Assembly: GCA_013339765.2 (NCBI GenBank)
Contig: CM023448.1
Location: 28,410,242 to 28,474,241, forward strand
Direction: 5' to 3'
DNA: 64,000 bases
DNA from: Haemaphysalis longicornis
Taxonomy: Eukaryota > Arthropoda > Arachnida > Ixodida > Ixodidae
The first letter of the stretch is position 1. Every line of letters begins with the position of its first letter. The position numbers and the translations under genes were made by a program. Below, one piece after another: positions 1-12,800 of the stretch. The notes beneath the pieces were generated by a model. The model was given only the letters and a program-made list of their open reading frames with translations, did no database searches and was not told where the DNA came from.

Positions 1-700
1 GACCAGACTAAAATCCTAAAAAATGTGGAAGCTGGGCTTGGGGGAACATCACGCAGCGATTCGATTTGTTTGACGAACGGTTTCGGCTAAACCTGCCTCG
101 TCACGAAGGGATTTAAGAGCCCAGCTAATTACGATGGCCACGACCGATTTTTATAGCTGGTTAATAATTGCGCCTAGTTATATTCTTGCTTTATTGCTCA
201 GCTTATCACGAGTCTTTACAAACCTGACCGCATGCACTAGGCCTTTTCCAAGTGCCGCTGCTAATAAGCTTTGAAAACGGTGTTTAGGCAGTTCTTTGCC
301 CTCACACGAACATTGCAGGCCTGTAGAAAGAACAGACTCTGTACTATGTATTTGCAATATCAGTCAAAGTACGCACTTTTGCGCTCATACCCCCCAATAT
401 GCGCAACAGCTGACTAAGGCGTGCTCATCGAGGCGTGGGTACGCCAATATTTACTCCCCAGGCGTTGATGGATTGTTTTGGATTGGATCGAGTTGGATTT
501 TAGGAGAAGTTTGTACCTGTGGCGATGCCACTGTATGCTTTAAAGTCGATTTCGATTTCGCGCCCGATTGTGACGCTCATACCAATTCGAAGGCTACTTT
601 TGGCAAAAAAGGCGTGCGTTGTTAAACTCGTGCAAATACGGTAAGTAACGCACAGGGGGGGAGGGGGCGGAGGAAAGGAACGGACAGCAGCAGCACGCAC
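1..700. other. LPGAT1 intron downstream of exon E, no gene seen
   Basis: The start of the intron that follows exon E. ORFs here are short, on the wrong strand, and show no recognisable family. Confidence 0.6.
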
Positions 701-897
701 CTCGGAGTCATGGACGGGCACCTGGGCAATGGGGAAGCGTCGGTAGTGCATGTGCACGACGCACTGCTTGCGGAAGCCGCCCGAGATGGCGAACAGGTCC
801 AGGGGCTTGCCCATGTCCGGGTAGCCGATGGTGATGTCGATCACCCACTTGATGGGCTCCTCCGCGCTGCTGCTGCTGCTGCTGCCGCTGCTACCCC
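701..897 (-). CDS. LPGAT1: LPGAT1 exon E, Ser-rich linker and IDITIGYP block
   Basis: Starts after GGTTTTGCAG with GG, completing a Gly codon. It first encodes a low-complexity GSSG-plus-six-serine linker made of AGC codons, then EEPIKWVIDITIGYPD and HMHYRRFPIAQVP, matching the human WIIDTTIAYP...HVHYRIFPI region. It ends in phase 0 after DSE at donor GTGCGT (700-695). The expected next block (human-like WLYQRF.EKE) was not found between 1 and 700, so the last exon(s) lie outside the window. Confidence 0.9.
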
Positions 898-3800
898 CTG
901 CAAAACCACCACCACCACCACAGGGGACAGGTTACGTTACAGGGTTTAACGCGTCAGAGCGACACCTAAACTGTAAAGCACACCGTAGCGGTGGGCTCTG
1001 TATTAATCTCGACCACACAGACTGATATATTCATATTTCAAATAGCATGTTAACGTGCGCTCTGCAGCTCAGCTTGCGCAGAATTTGGCGGTGAAACGGC
1101 ACTTTTCTGGCAACGTGAAGCTAGCGTTTTGCCAACGGATATCTCGGGGCACCCAGAGCAGGTACGACTGCAATGTTTTTGCTTCCGACACCTAAATGAG
1201 CCGAGAATACAATGTTGGAAGCAAATTTTTAAGGGGAGGCTTTGGCAAAATTAGTGTGCTCAATTGACGCCACTTGTGAGCCCTTTTCTGGCGCAGTGCG
1301 AAAGGAGTGAAGCCCAGTTTGTTGTAAACCGCTCAAAAATAGCTAAATCATAAAAGCTTTTTTTCCAAACATTGTATTCTTTGGTCATTTGTCTGCCTAG
1401 CCGTGTGGTCATCACCATTCTGTATGGAGCGGTTATTTGCTAATTGTGACCCAAAATAATGGCAATTCATTACCTCAAGAAATGACTTGCAAAAACTCTA
1501 ATTGCAGATTCGAAATCAGCACAAAAACTCCACAACGCTCAATTTCATACCAGTCTGCACCCTCAAAGCCAAAGACAAATTACAGGTTCTCTTCATTAAA
1601 AAGTCCGCTTCCTCCCTACAACAAAGAGACCCCTTTTGTCACAAACTTCAAACAAATAAGACAGATATTAAGGAAAACATTAAGCAAAACACTTCCTAGC
1701 AAAAGTTCTATTACGTCACAAAATCTTGTTTGTGTGATTAGTGGCTGCTGTCCTACGCCAGCGCCAAGATTGGTTGATTTATTACGAGGTTTAATGCGCC
1801 GATGCTACACAGGCGAAGCACGTTGTAGTGGAGGGCTCCAGATTAATTTTGACCACCTGGGGATCTTTAACAACCACCAAAATTGGTTCTTTCTGAGCGA
1901 GCTGGGACTATTTTAGGCACGGCGGTACGAGAAGCAAGAACCAATGCAAGCACTATCACCCACCTCGTCCCGTCTACGCAGGAAAACCCATACAACTTTG
2001 CATAACCTCCAGTGCAGAGGCAGAAAAACGTAGGAGGGGAAGAGGGGTGTTCCCCTTCCCGTGGGACTCTTTTGAAACGCTTCGTTGCAACTGTGAAGGT
2101 TTTTCAAGTTTCGGAGTTCCAATGAACAGTTTACTTGCCCTCTCCATCTACACTGCTCTGCACTACTGAGGAAAACGGCCCTCCACGCTGGCAAATTTAT
2201 GCTTCCTTCTTCGGCCACATTTGGAGCACATTTTGTTAATCCCCGGCTACCTGTTCTGGCATTGTGTTGTGGAAACAAATTTCAGTTCATAAGGACCACA
2301 CACAACGATGTAACTTTTGTGACAACCGGCTACATGAACAGAAAGCCCACGCAGTCAAGCCCACCCATAGCGACCCGGATGCGCTGGTAATCAGCAAACA
2401 TGGCCGCCGCTATTCAACAACCAACTAAACCTATGGCCTGTTGTCTGGGAAGAAACGCGAGTGGGAATGTAGTCAGTTACAACACTCAACTGTGGCACAC
2501 ATTACGAGACAGCACTTCAAAGCACCTCATCATACGTGCCAAAATATTTCAAATTCCATTGCAGCCAGCCAGAAATAACCGCACGAGAGAGAGGACAGAG
2601 AATGGCAAGGAATGTAGGCGCTAAGACAACAAGGACAGGGCGAACTGCCAACCAAATGTGCGTCTCGTGTGTGTGTGCGTGTCCAATCGATTGTCCGTGC
2701 TCTCTTGGCGCTTCCATTTGTTGCCACGTCCTACAATCAGGCCCAAACCAGCCCTCTTGTGAAGACAAACAGTACGTGCCCCTCTCGTGCACTACCATGG
2801 CCAAGGCCATGGCAGGCCAATGTTACTTTTTCTAGTTTCGGTTCTATTATTGCCCTCCTAGACGCAGTGGCACTGGGGAAACATGCCTGCTGTCTTTTTT
2901 TTTTTCGTGTTGTGTAGTGGGAGATTTCTCGTGTGTGCTCGGTCGAACATTATGATGTAACGTGACGTCTCTTTGAGCGCTGTTTGCAAAAGATGAGAAC
3001 CTTGTTCGTATGCCGCGAAGCTGAGCTGAAGGATAGGACGTGTTGCTACATTCGATGACACACAACCTTGTCTGCGTTCTATTGGGCATCAGTGTTTGTC
3101 CTCGCACGTCACATTCGTGCACGTAACATGGATAAAGTGTTCAAGTGACACTCGAGCTGGCGTCGTTCGTACTCAGGGCAGCGTAGCTGGGCTGGCTGCA
3201 TGCCAGTCGCAGCAGAGCTGGCCTGGTGAAGGCAGCCAAGCGCCCATGGCTGGGTGGAAATTGTGGGCGGGGAGGGGGTGGCAGAATCCAACTGGCATGA
3301 GAGTGAAAAGCATCACCTCTCTCCCACGCAAGCCGCACCCCCTCGCCTTGACAAACTATAGCACCTTCAAGGCCAACATGGCAGTGGCGTTGCTATGGCA
3401 ATAACAACGCAATAATGTTTCCCCATGCTCACCAGGGGAGAATATGGCGCTAGTACCACAATTAGCCCGGACACTGGGTCGAAGGCTAGGAGACTGCCTC
3501 CTGGGCATTGTACCCCGAGACGTGTTGCGCATAGCCTGTAGCGTAGGTGCAACACCTGAGGCTGGCAAGCGGTTTCACAGCCTTCTGTTGCCAATGAAAA
3601 GAGTCCAATGCGTGTGCTCTAACGCTGCTTCTCATTTGAGAACGAGGAAACACGCACTTCTCCGGATTCCAACCCCCAACTCAAGTGCACAGATCCAAGA
3701 GGACGTGGATGACAGGTGATCTCCCACCAAATGCACGAGTGACACAAGGGAAAAACAGAAACCGGCATTCGCAATAGCTCTGATAATATTTTCCGTGTTT

Positions 3801-6800
3801 ACAAAGGAAGCCAAACCCGTGTGTTCACAACTGCATTTCACGTGAACTAAAACACAAGCCCGGAGGGGGGGTGGGGGCTGGCTCCTGTGGAAAAACACAG
3901 CGGTTTGCCGCCAATGCACTCAGCTGACTTGTATTGACCGGAGCATTTTGCTGCTTCCGTTGTGCGTCATGACATCTGAGGCCACATTGGCCACAGAGTG
4001 AGCACAGCCCGAGATATAGAACAACATTGCCACAGTGGGTTCTGGCCGCCAACTAAAGGACGCGAGCACTGCTTTACAGGGCCCCTTACAATAAAAAGCA
4101 GGTGTGACAAATGAATTTGGGGAGATTATAAAGTTTGTCATAACAGGAGGTCCACTGTATATGTTAAGTAAGTAGCTAATTACTGTTTCCATGTGCATGG
4201 ACGCATCCATTGTGGGTCTGTACCCATTCCCCCTAAATGATTAACCCTGAGATAGAGCAGTCCACCAATGCCACACCTAGTGTCCCTAGATCAGGGTACA
4301 GAGTATGGTCACTCTAAATCCGTGCCGCCGAATGACCATTGGTCAGTTTGCATCACGGAGCTGACTTGTTTACACTGCGACGGTTCACAGGCACCGCCAT
4401 TTTGTTGTTTATGCGCTTTAGCCAGTCAATTCTGGTAGGCTTAGCTTGTCAGCTCTGCAGCCGCACGCGACCGACGTCATTGCAAACGCGAATCAAAGGC
4501 AACGTGTGTAACAGCATTTCAGCAGCAGAAGTGTGCCCAAAGATGCTGTTTTCCGGCATCTTCAGTACTGTTGCTAACGAACGACCTGTTGCAAATTAAC
4601 GGTGAGGCCGTAGAGCCAATCTCGCACCGGTGATAAACACCAAAACGGCGGCCGTTGCCGACTTGCACTAGCTACTCCCACCCACAATAATCCCCTCAGG
4701 GTTGCCCCCTCCACAAATGCCAAACACTCGAAAGCACACACGCCCGCTACGTTCCTACCCCAGCTAGACGGGCACCCGTGGTGCAAGAGGGCCCCCGAAG
4801 CCAACACACGCTCACCCTTGGCGGCGGCCACCTTGGCCAGGGAGTCGGCCGAGAGGGTCTCGAGCACCGTCTTCATGGCGCCCACCCGGGGCAGCGTCAC
4901 GTGCTCCAGGATCGGGTAGTTGTTGGCACGCGCGTACCTGCAAGTGCCAGGAAGAGCGTGCCACGCTCAGAGGAAAAGAACACACTCGGGGACACCACTA
5001 CGGCTGAATTTAAAAGTGGACGAGGGCAGATAATTTTACACGCACCTCGTGAATTCACTAATTTTGAGCCAAATCTGGCCACACTTTTTGCACTTTTTTA
5101 CACCGCAAGTTGGAGACAAAGCATTGCACAAATGAAGGCAGGTGGCGAGTTCGACTGCCAACTGGGCAGTGGCCTCTCTTTTTAGAGGTAAAGTAAAACC
5201 CCATTACAAGAGACACTCAAGGGAACCAAAAAACGCGCTCTTGTAACCAAGGTCTCTTGTATGCAATGTTGCTAACATGGCGAAGATAGCAAAACCAACC
5301 AAACCGCCTTCATTCAAATGTCTCTTATAACCAAGTGTCTCTTGTAGCAGGGACGAAGAGGGAAAGATAACTAGAACACCCCTACAAGCAAGATTCTGTC
5401 ATGCGTTAAAAATTGCAAGATGACCCGATTGATCTGTACTTTGTGCCTCAAAGATAAGCTGCAGCTTTGCTGCTCAAACACCCATTTTAACTCGAACACG
5501 TATATTAGACTACAGAAAGTAAGTTTATACATGCATTTATTCACTTGAGGCGCCTGATCTGAGTATCTTTGACTGTTACAGCACTTTTATCCGACCTGCT
5601 AGAAATGTGTCTAAGGCCGGAGTGCGTGCTTTTGTGTTGTCGAATCGTGTGCAAGTCAGTCTCATGTGACATTTGTTTCATTGTTATTTTCTTTTTTATG
5701 CTCTTCTTTTTCTATTGCACACATTTCCCTTTTCTTTCCTTTCCTTTGTTTCTTCTGTGCACCACACTGAAGGCATCAAGCTGTTTGTGGGCACTTATCG
5801 AAATTAAATTAAATTAGTAAACTGATTATTTAGTTATCATTATTCATTATTATTAGTGACAATAAATAAATACACAAACAAACAAACAAATAAATAAATA
5901 AATTTCTGCACCTCCGACTCAACCACACTGACTAGTTTACCAACATCATGAACCAATTACCCCGACCTACCTTCAAATTTTTGTCTCCCTGCCTTCCTGA
6001 AAGGTTTCTGAATGAAAGCAAGCTGTGCACTTTCTTAACCACAGTAGCCACGATGAAATTAGCATGCCACTGGGAAACGTTATGCCTTCTTTATTGTTTA
6101 CAGTTAACATTGCTGGAGAAATCAATGCACCGCATCCTCACACAAACAGTGGCCTTCTTTCATACAGTGGTGCAGACGTTTTGGAAACATGTAGGTAGTT
6201 GCATTTATAACTTACAAAGCAAAAAAATGCACCGTTTAAAACTGATTCCCATTTCAACAGCCCCACAACTGACACACACAAAATCTGATAAAATTCCTAG
6301 CGTAAACCCAAGCTATTTTAATTCAAAAGCAGTAGAAACTGGTCTTGTGAGTGATAGAATACCACACACACAAAAAAAATGGGCACAAAAATTGGGGAAA
6401 ACTTTTTACGAACCAAGGAGAACATAAAACGTGATGCCACGTGATGGGGGTATTATTATAACATGTGGTCAATATTGTCCGATGCCAAATTTGAAATATA
6501 AGGTTGAAAGTCTGTGCTGGTCCTCTCTCTATTTCCCAAGTCCATGCAGCTCTTGCTTCACAATCTGCTACACATATTCACTGCCTTTCCACTGAACAAA
6601 AGCACCAACGCTCTCAATCTGCAAGATGCCTCTCTCACTTCTGATTGCCACATGCGACGACACAAACACTGCCATATTTCATGTCGACAGTAGCTGCACC
6701 ATTGCGAATATCTGCTGATGACTGCTCAGAAAGGAACCCTTGACGAATTTTCACAAGAGCTTGAGGAATCTCTCATTCAAGGTGCATCCTAATAATAGAA

Positions 6801-9800
6801 CATCCCTGTGGGCCAACCAGAACAGTTTCAGAGCACTGGTCACAACAAATTGCACATGTATGCAAGTACTACCCCTTTTGGGCATTTGCAGCCAATGTAT
6901 CTCAATATTTCTACTCTTGAATACCTTTTCTGGGGAAATTTTGGCTTCACTCAGCTGATCACTAATACATATGCCAATCAAACACATATGGGCAGTTTTC
7001 AAGTAAGCGCAACTCACTCAATTAATACCGCCCGGCAACTAGGTATCGTTTGTTGGGTAGAGTGTGTTTACCTGTATTGTGTGTGCTTTCACAACGGCCA
7101 AGCTGACTTGGGCGAGAGAGGAAAGGGGAAGAACTGCGGAAGCTTTTTTGTTCGCCGCGCTGTTGTTGTTCACCCGACGAGCGCGCACGGAGAGGTCCTG
7201 TACAAATGCGTCGGTCACCCCAAAACAATTATAAGCGATGTCAGCTTTCGAAGGAGGATTCCCTTGCGTTCGTTTGGAAAACCGGCAGCGGGGGACCACT
7301 GACGTCTTAACGACCGCGATTACCGCCACGAAAAGCCCGAAGCAGACGGGAGCTGGAGGTCAGTCAAGGGGTCAAAGATAGGAAAGGGCACTAGACGTTC
7401 TGTCTACCACAGTTAGACTGCTCAATGCTACTGGGTGAAGTTCCCATTCGTCACACGTCTGACCCTGGCGACTCGGTGGCTGGGATGCACGAATGTGGGT
7501 GCACAAATGGGTAGGCGACCAGGCTTTGTTAGGTGCTCCACGTGTTTACAAAAGAAAGGAATTCTGGCACTGCGGGGCAGAATTATAGGCGCGCACGGTT
7601 AAGACGAACCACCCAATTAACCGATGGCCGTCGTTAGTTTGCTTTTTGTTGATTGGTTTTTATATTTGTGTTTTCCGGAACACCTCTGGGTTTCTGTATG
7701 AGAGAGAGAGGTGGGTCACGTGACTATTTTGAACCCACCTAGCTTTGTCTGTCACTGGCCAATCAGTGGCCTAGTGTGGGTTAACTAATGTGCCATCCCC
7801 ACTCTCAAGTTGTGACGTCCCTGTTGTGGGCGGGGTTTTAGGGGTAAAACCGAAGAGTTTGATGTTTCTGGGGCCGAAAAGGGAGATGAGAGGGAAAAGA
7901 GGTGTGCCCCACTTGACGCGGGCCTTGTCCGACCTCTTTTCTGCGAGCCTTGAGAGTTGTAAATATGTAGTGTAAATACAGTGTGCAACATATTGTACAT
8001 TTTGCTTTTGCTTGGAGTAGACTTTTGTGGGCTACGTGCAGTCGTCCGACGAGCCATGCCATGTGATCATTACCGTATAATGCGGAATATAGGTCGACCC
8101 TCTTACCTTGTAGCCGAAAAATGCAAAAAAAAAATTAGGTACCAACCATTGTTTTATTGAGACTATAACTTGTTTCGTCTCAGATTACTCATTTAAAACT
8201 GTCTGAAGTATCGTCGGACGACTGCTTCTGGCTCGCTGTCGCCCACACAGCCGGTCGTCCTCGGTGCAGTCCAGGGAATTGCTTATGCAGCACATCTTAA
8301 ACACTCGCAAGACCATGTCATTGTGAAGCGAGAGCAAAGCATGGGACACTCGTGTGCAGACCAGAGCGACGGCCAGTCTGTGCAGGCGGTCAGCAAATAT
8401 CTTGGGGTATCCATTCGTAGAGAAATCGCACGGCGCTAGCGGACAAAATTTGCCCTTTGTACAGCAGCACAGGTGCACAGAGCAACGCCCATGAAACGAA
8501 GGCCTTCCGAGCGTTGCATACTGAGAGCTGCCCCTTCAGCTAACGCCGCTAGCAACACTTCTTTTGGTGATACCGAACTGGCGCAAGGCGGACACGTCAT
8601 TGGTTTTGGAAAACCCCCAACTTTTCTTTTAAATGCTGCTGTAAACTGGCGCCAAGTGCCTAAACTCATTTTGAGCAAATAGCACGCACACATTCGCCGA
8701 CAGCGAGAGAAGCAACAAAACAAAGATGGCGTCGCGTCCGACTGATGGTGGTGGCGATGGTGCCTTTGGGGTTTGGATGGGCTCGATGGGCTGCCCGGTC
8801 GCCAGATGACAATTGCCAGTGACTGCAATATAGGTCGAGGGGTGACTTTTTGGCAAATTTTTCTGTAAAAAATCTCGCCCTATATTCCGCATTATACGGT
8901 ACTTCGATCATCGGGCAACCTATCCACCCAATGCGGGTCACATTCATGATCTTCATCATTGTCGTGGATCTAACTGCCAGGGAAAAGAAAACCCCAAGAG
9001 GGGGTCCTCTCATGCAGCCATGTTTAAAGGCTTGATCTGGATGGTACTCAAACTCAACGGGGTTCGTGAAATGTCACCAAAGGAGTTTAAGGAGAACTCA
9101 GCCATCGCTCACACAATGCTTACTGCTGACAGCCAAGCCAACTGGGCGTCTTAGCAAGTCCTGCATTTCAACAACCCTTGGTGGGAAAACTGAAGGGCTA
9201 GGATTCGGTGGTCTGCAATTTTCAGAGAATCAGTAACGCATTACGCGCCAAATCGTTTTCATCTTGCGCAATCGGAATGTCACGAGCTTCTTTTGCAAAC
9301 ACCTGCCTGAGTTAATCCTCAGCAGCAAGAACTAAAGTGTCTCAAAGTTTTGAAATAGCTCGCATCTGTAAAACTTGGCCACAAAAAAAAAAAGGCTAAA
9401 ATTATATTGCAGACACATCTTCAAATGATTCGTGCTCGTCCTATCCCACAGGGCCAGGTAACGCCAACACACACACACACCTCTGGCTGGTGGCGCGCCT
9501 CTTGTGGAGGAACCCGCCCTCGGGGAAGAGCACGATCCACTTGAGTCCCCGGCGCAGGTACACGTTGGCTATGTGGTCCCGCAGCCGCTGAAGCTGCGTG
9601 TTGCGCGTGTCCTTGCCCTGCGTGGGAGGAGACGGGAAGGGGACAACATTTCCTTTCATTTCATTCATTTACTCTCAAGGCGCAGGGCATTACACACAGA
9701 GGAGTAGGCAAACAAATAAAAACCATACAGTAAAAAGGCAGCATTACAATCAATTGGAAATCAGCGTTCGAAATGGCTGCTTTGAAAGCGTGGTTCCAGT

Positions 9801-12800
9801 TGCCGGAAGTTTCGGGGTGACAAAGGAGTTGAAATATTGGTTCATGCGACTGAAAGGGATGCCAACTTTGTTTTGGTGATCACTGCGTGATGATATGTAG
9901 GTTGGGGGCGAAAACAGTGAAACGGAGAGGGCTCTATTAGTATGACAGATCTTACGAAAGAGACACAGACGTGAATTTTTGTGCCGTAGTGAAAGGTTAG
10001 GCAGGTTGAGATTTGATTTCATTGACGTGACCCTTGCAGTCCAGAAATAGTTAGACATAAGAGAACGTGCAGAGCGATTTTGAATGGATTCGATACTGTC
10101 TATGAGAGTGTTATAGCGTGCGAGGATCCCAAATAGAAGACGCATATTCAAGTTTTAGCCGCAGTAATGTTTTGTAGAGAAGAAGTTTTAGGTTTACCGG
10201 AGCAAGAGAGAAATTTCGATGTAAATAGTCAAGAGTGCGGTTAGCCTTACATGAAGGACACGTTTTTGATTAAGGGGGCACACTACTCTTAATTAAAAAA
10301 AAACTTCATATTTACTGTTACGATGATGAAAATTGAAACACATATGTAGTTTTTCATACTGATTGTACATATCAAATTTGTTTTTGCATAAAATGGCTCC
10401 ACTCAAATTTATTCTTCATTCGGATTTCAGTATTTGGCGTGTGTAAAAGAACGTTCCATCTGGTCTGGAGCAGATGCTACCACTGCTTGAAGTTTGGGCC
10501 TGGAAGGCAAAACCAATTTTTCTGGTTGCCAAGCTTTGCTGGCACCAGTGGAAAAGAACCATTTCAAATGCCCCTTTAAACATGAAAGTTTATTGAGCTG
10601 TAAAACTAGTTCCAAGTGGTGCATCAAAAAACCGATTCTCGTATTTTATTCACCAGGGTTCATAGTGTAAGAAAAAGTTAAAGATTACAGTGCTACGACC
10701 AACCCTGTTTTGTCTATTGTTCATCCAGAAATGGCTAATTATCTCTAATTACCTTGGGAACTAATTGACCAGCTGAAAAAATAATGGCATATTCTAAATC
10801 AGTCGGAGAAAAAGCAGCAAGACTGACAAGTTTCACAAAGTTTACCTGAAAATTAAAAAGTTGTTTTAAGACCAGTGTCCCCCCTTAATTGAATACGTTG
10901 ATTCGGCTCGGTCAGTGCAAAGCTGTCAAGCACCACGTTTGAAATATTTAACACGCGCTTTTTATTTTCGCTGACAGCAGCCTCCAAATTTGTGCGCGCG
11001 TCACGAACGGGCTTGAAGTAAACTTGGCCACAAAGCGACTAGTAAAAGCAAAATCAGCTGCAAAGCAGCTAGCAGCGCCTCCACGGACACCACCTCTAGC
11101 TGAAATCCAATTCAATCCAATCCAAGAAATCACCACTTGTGTAAATTTTGGCACACCTTCGTCAAGGGTGGTTGGACATGTTGATGCTGCTATGACTAAT
11201 GACGCGTACTTCAAGCGAAAGTTATTTTACTTCCCGTGAGTGCGCGGAACTGAGCAGCATCATGCACACTGGGATTTCTGGGAACATGTGCGCGACTGGT
11301 GTAAACAGAGGAGCAGTATATTTTCATTTAAAGGAGTAGTGACACAAAATTTCGAAGCTGAGATAACTATGTGCAATGTGTCCCTTTTATCAGGAGATAT
11401 CTCCTAGCAAGTTTCAACAGCAACCGTTCGGCATAACACATTTTAAATCTATTTTAACCTCTGCCCGCACGAGAGAGCCCAGAGCGGGCCAGCATGACAT
11501 CATCTGCTCCTTGCCCCAAACTGCCGACGTGACGGTTGCAGTTGGCGCACGCTGCTACACCGTGTGTACTACATCATGGTTTTGGGACTGATGTCATGCT
11601 GCCCGGGCACATGGGGATGGTGAAGACCTCGGCCGGTCTGGGCGCGTGCGTCCAGACCGCAGCGGCGCGACAGGAATGGTGACATCACGTGCTACCTCCC
11701 GTCATTGCAGCCGCTCGGCGATCGTTTTGTTGAAGCCGGAACTGACACGAATAAACGATGCCGTAAATTATTGTTTACGCTGCGATGAACTGTCTAATGT
11801 GCCATTCTATGATTAGTGGGCTAATAGGCACCCATAGCAGCGAAAAAAAAAAAAACGTAACGAAAATTTCGTGTCGGTGCTCCTTAATTAAGGCTTCGAG
11901 GAAAGAATTCAAGCGCGAAAGTTTTTCAAAACTTCAGAATAACTCCCACGCAAAATTCGTGTGAAGGAGCAGCGAATAAACCGACAGCCGACATTTCGGA
12001 AAGTGTGAAGGTCAAGGCGCTTCATATAGCAAATTAACACTCCAGGCTACAGTTGTAATGCCACATGGAGCTGGATAAGAAAGTTCATGAAGCGCAAGGG
12101 ATTGTTGCTGCCAGAATTGTATGCGTCAATCAAGATGCCTCATGCCAGGCACGTGGCGTCACGTCTTTTACGTCTGCACGGTGAAATTGGCACAAAATTA
12201 TTCTTTGAAATTTTCCCAAGTAAACTTACGCGCGTGACAGTATTTGGGGCACGTTAGAATCGTGCAATTACAGCAGGTGCCGTGGTGATGTTACTGCTGC
12301 AAATAATAGTAATGGAGGAAGGGACGGGGGGGGGGGGGGGGGGGCAAGTACTCTGTTATGCTTTCTCTAAGCCAAATAGAAGAAGTTTTTCTTATCCTTT
12401 TTGGAGCAACTCTCAAGTGGAAGCAGTCACATAAATGATTACAGGAGTACTGACACGAAATTTCAAAGCTGAGATACCAATGTAAGAAGCTTCTTTTGTA
12501 TGTGGAAGTGTTTCGCAGCAAGTTTCAACGATGACCATTCAGTAGGACATACTTCAAATCAATTTTAATTTTGGCATGCACTAGAAAACTCAGAACAGAT
12601 GCCCTTTCGATATTGGCATCAGCATGGCGACCGCCTCAGTGTCTGTTTCATCAAAACCGAAACTGACATGAATAAACGAGGCTGTAAGCAATTATTCACG
12701 CGGCACTTACCCATCTAATCTACCCAGATATGATTAGTCGGCTGGTAAGCACCCATGGCAGCAAAAACAAATGTAAAAAACCTTTCATCTCAGTACTCAG

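Noticed and set aside
1437..1916. 159-codon plus ORF
   Set aside because: Half of it is the Ruka SINE body read antisense. No family is recognised.
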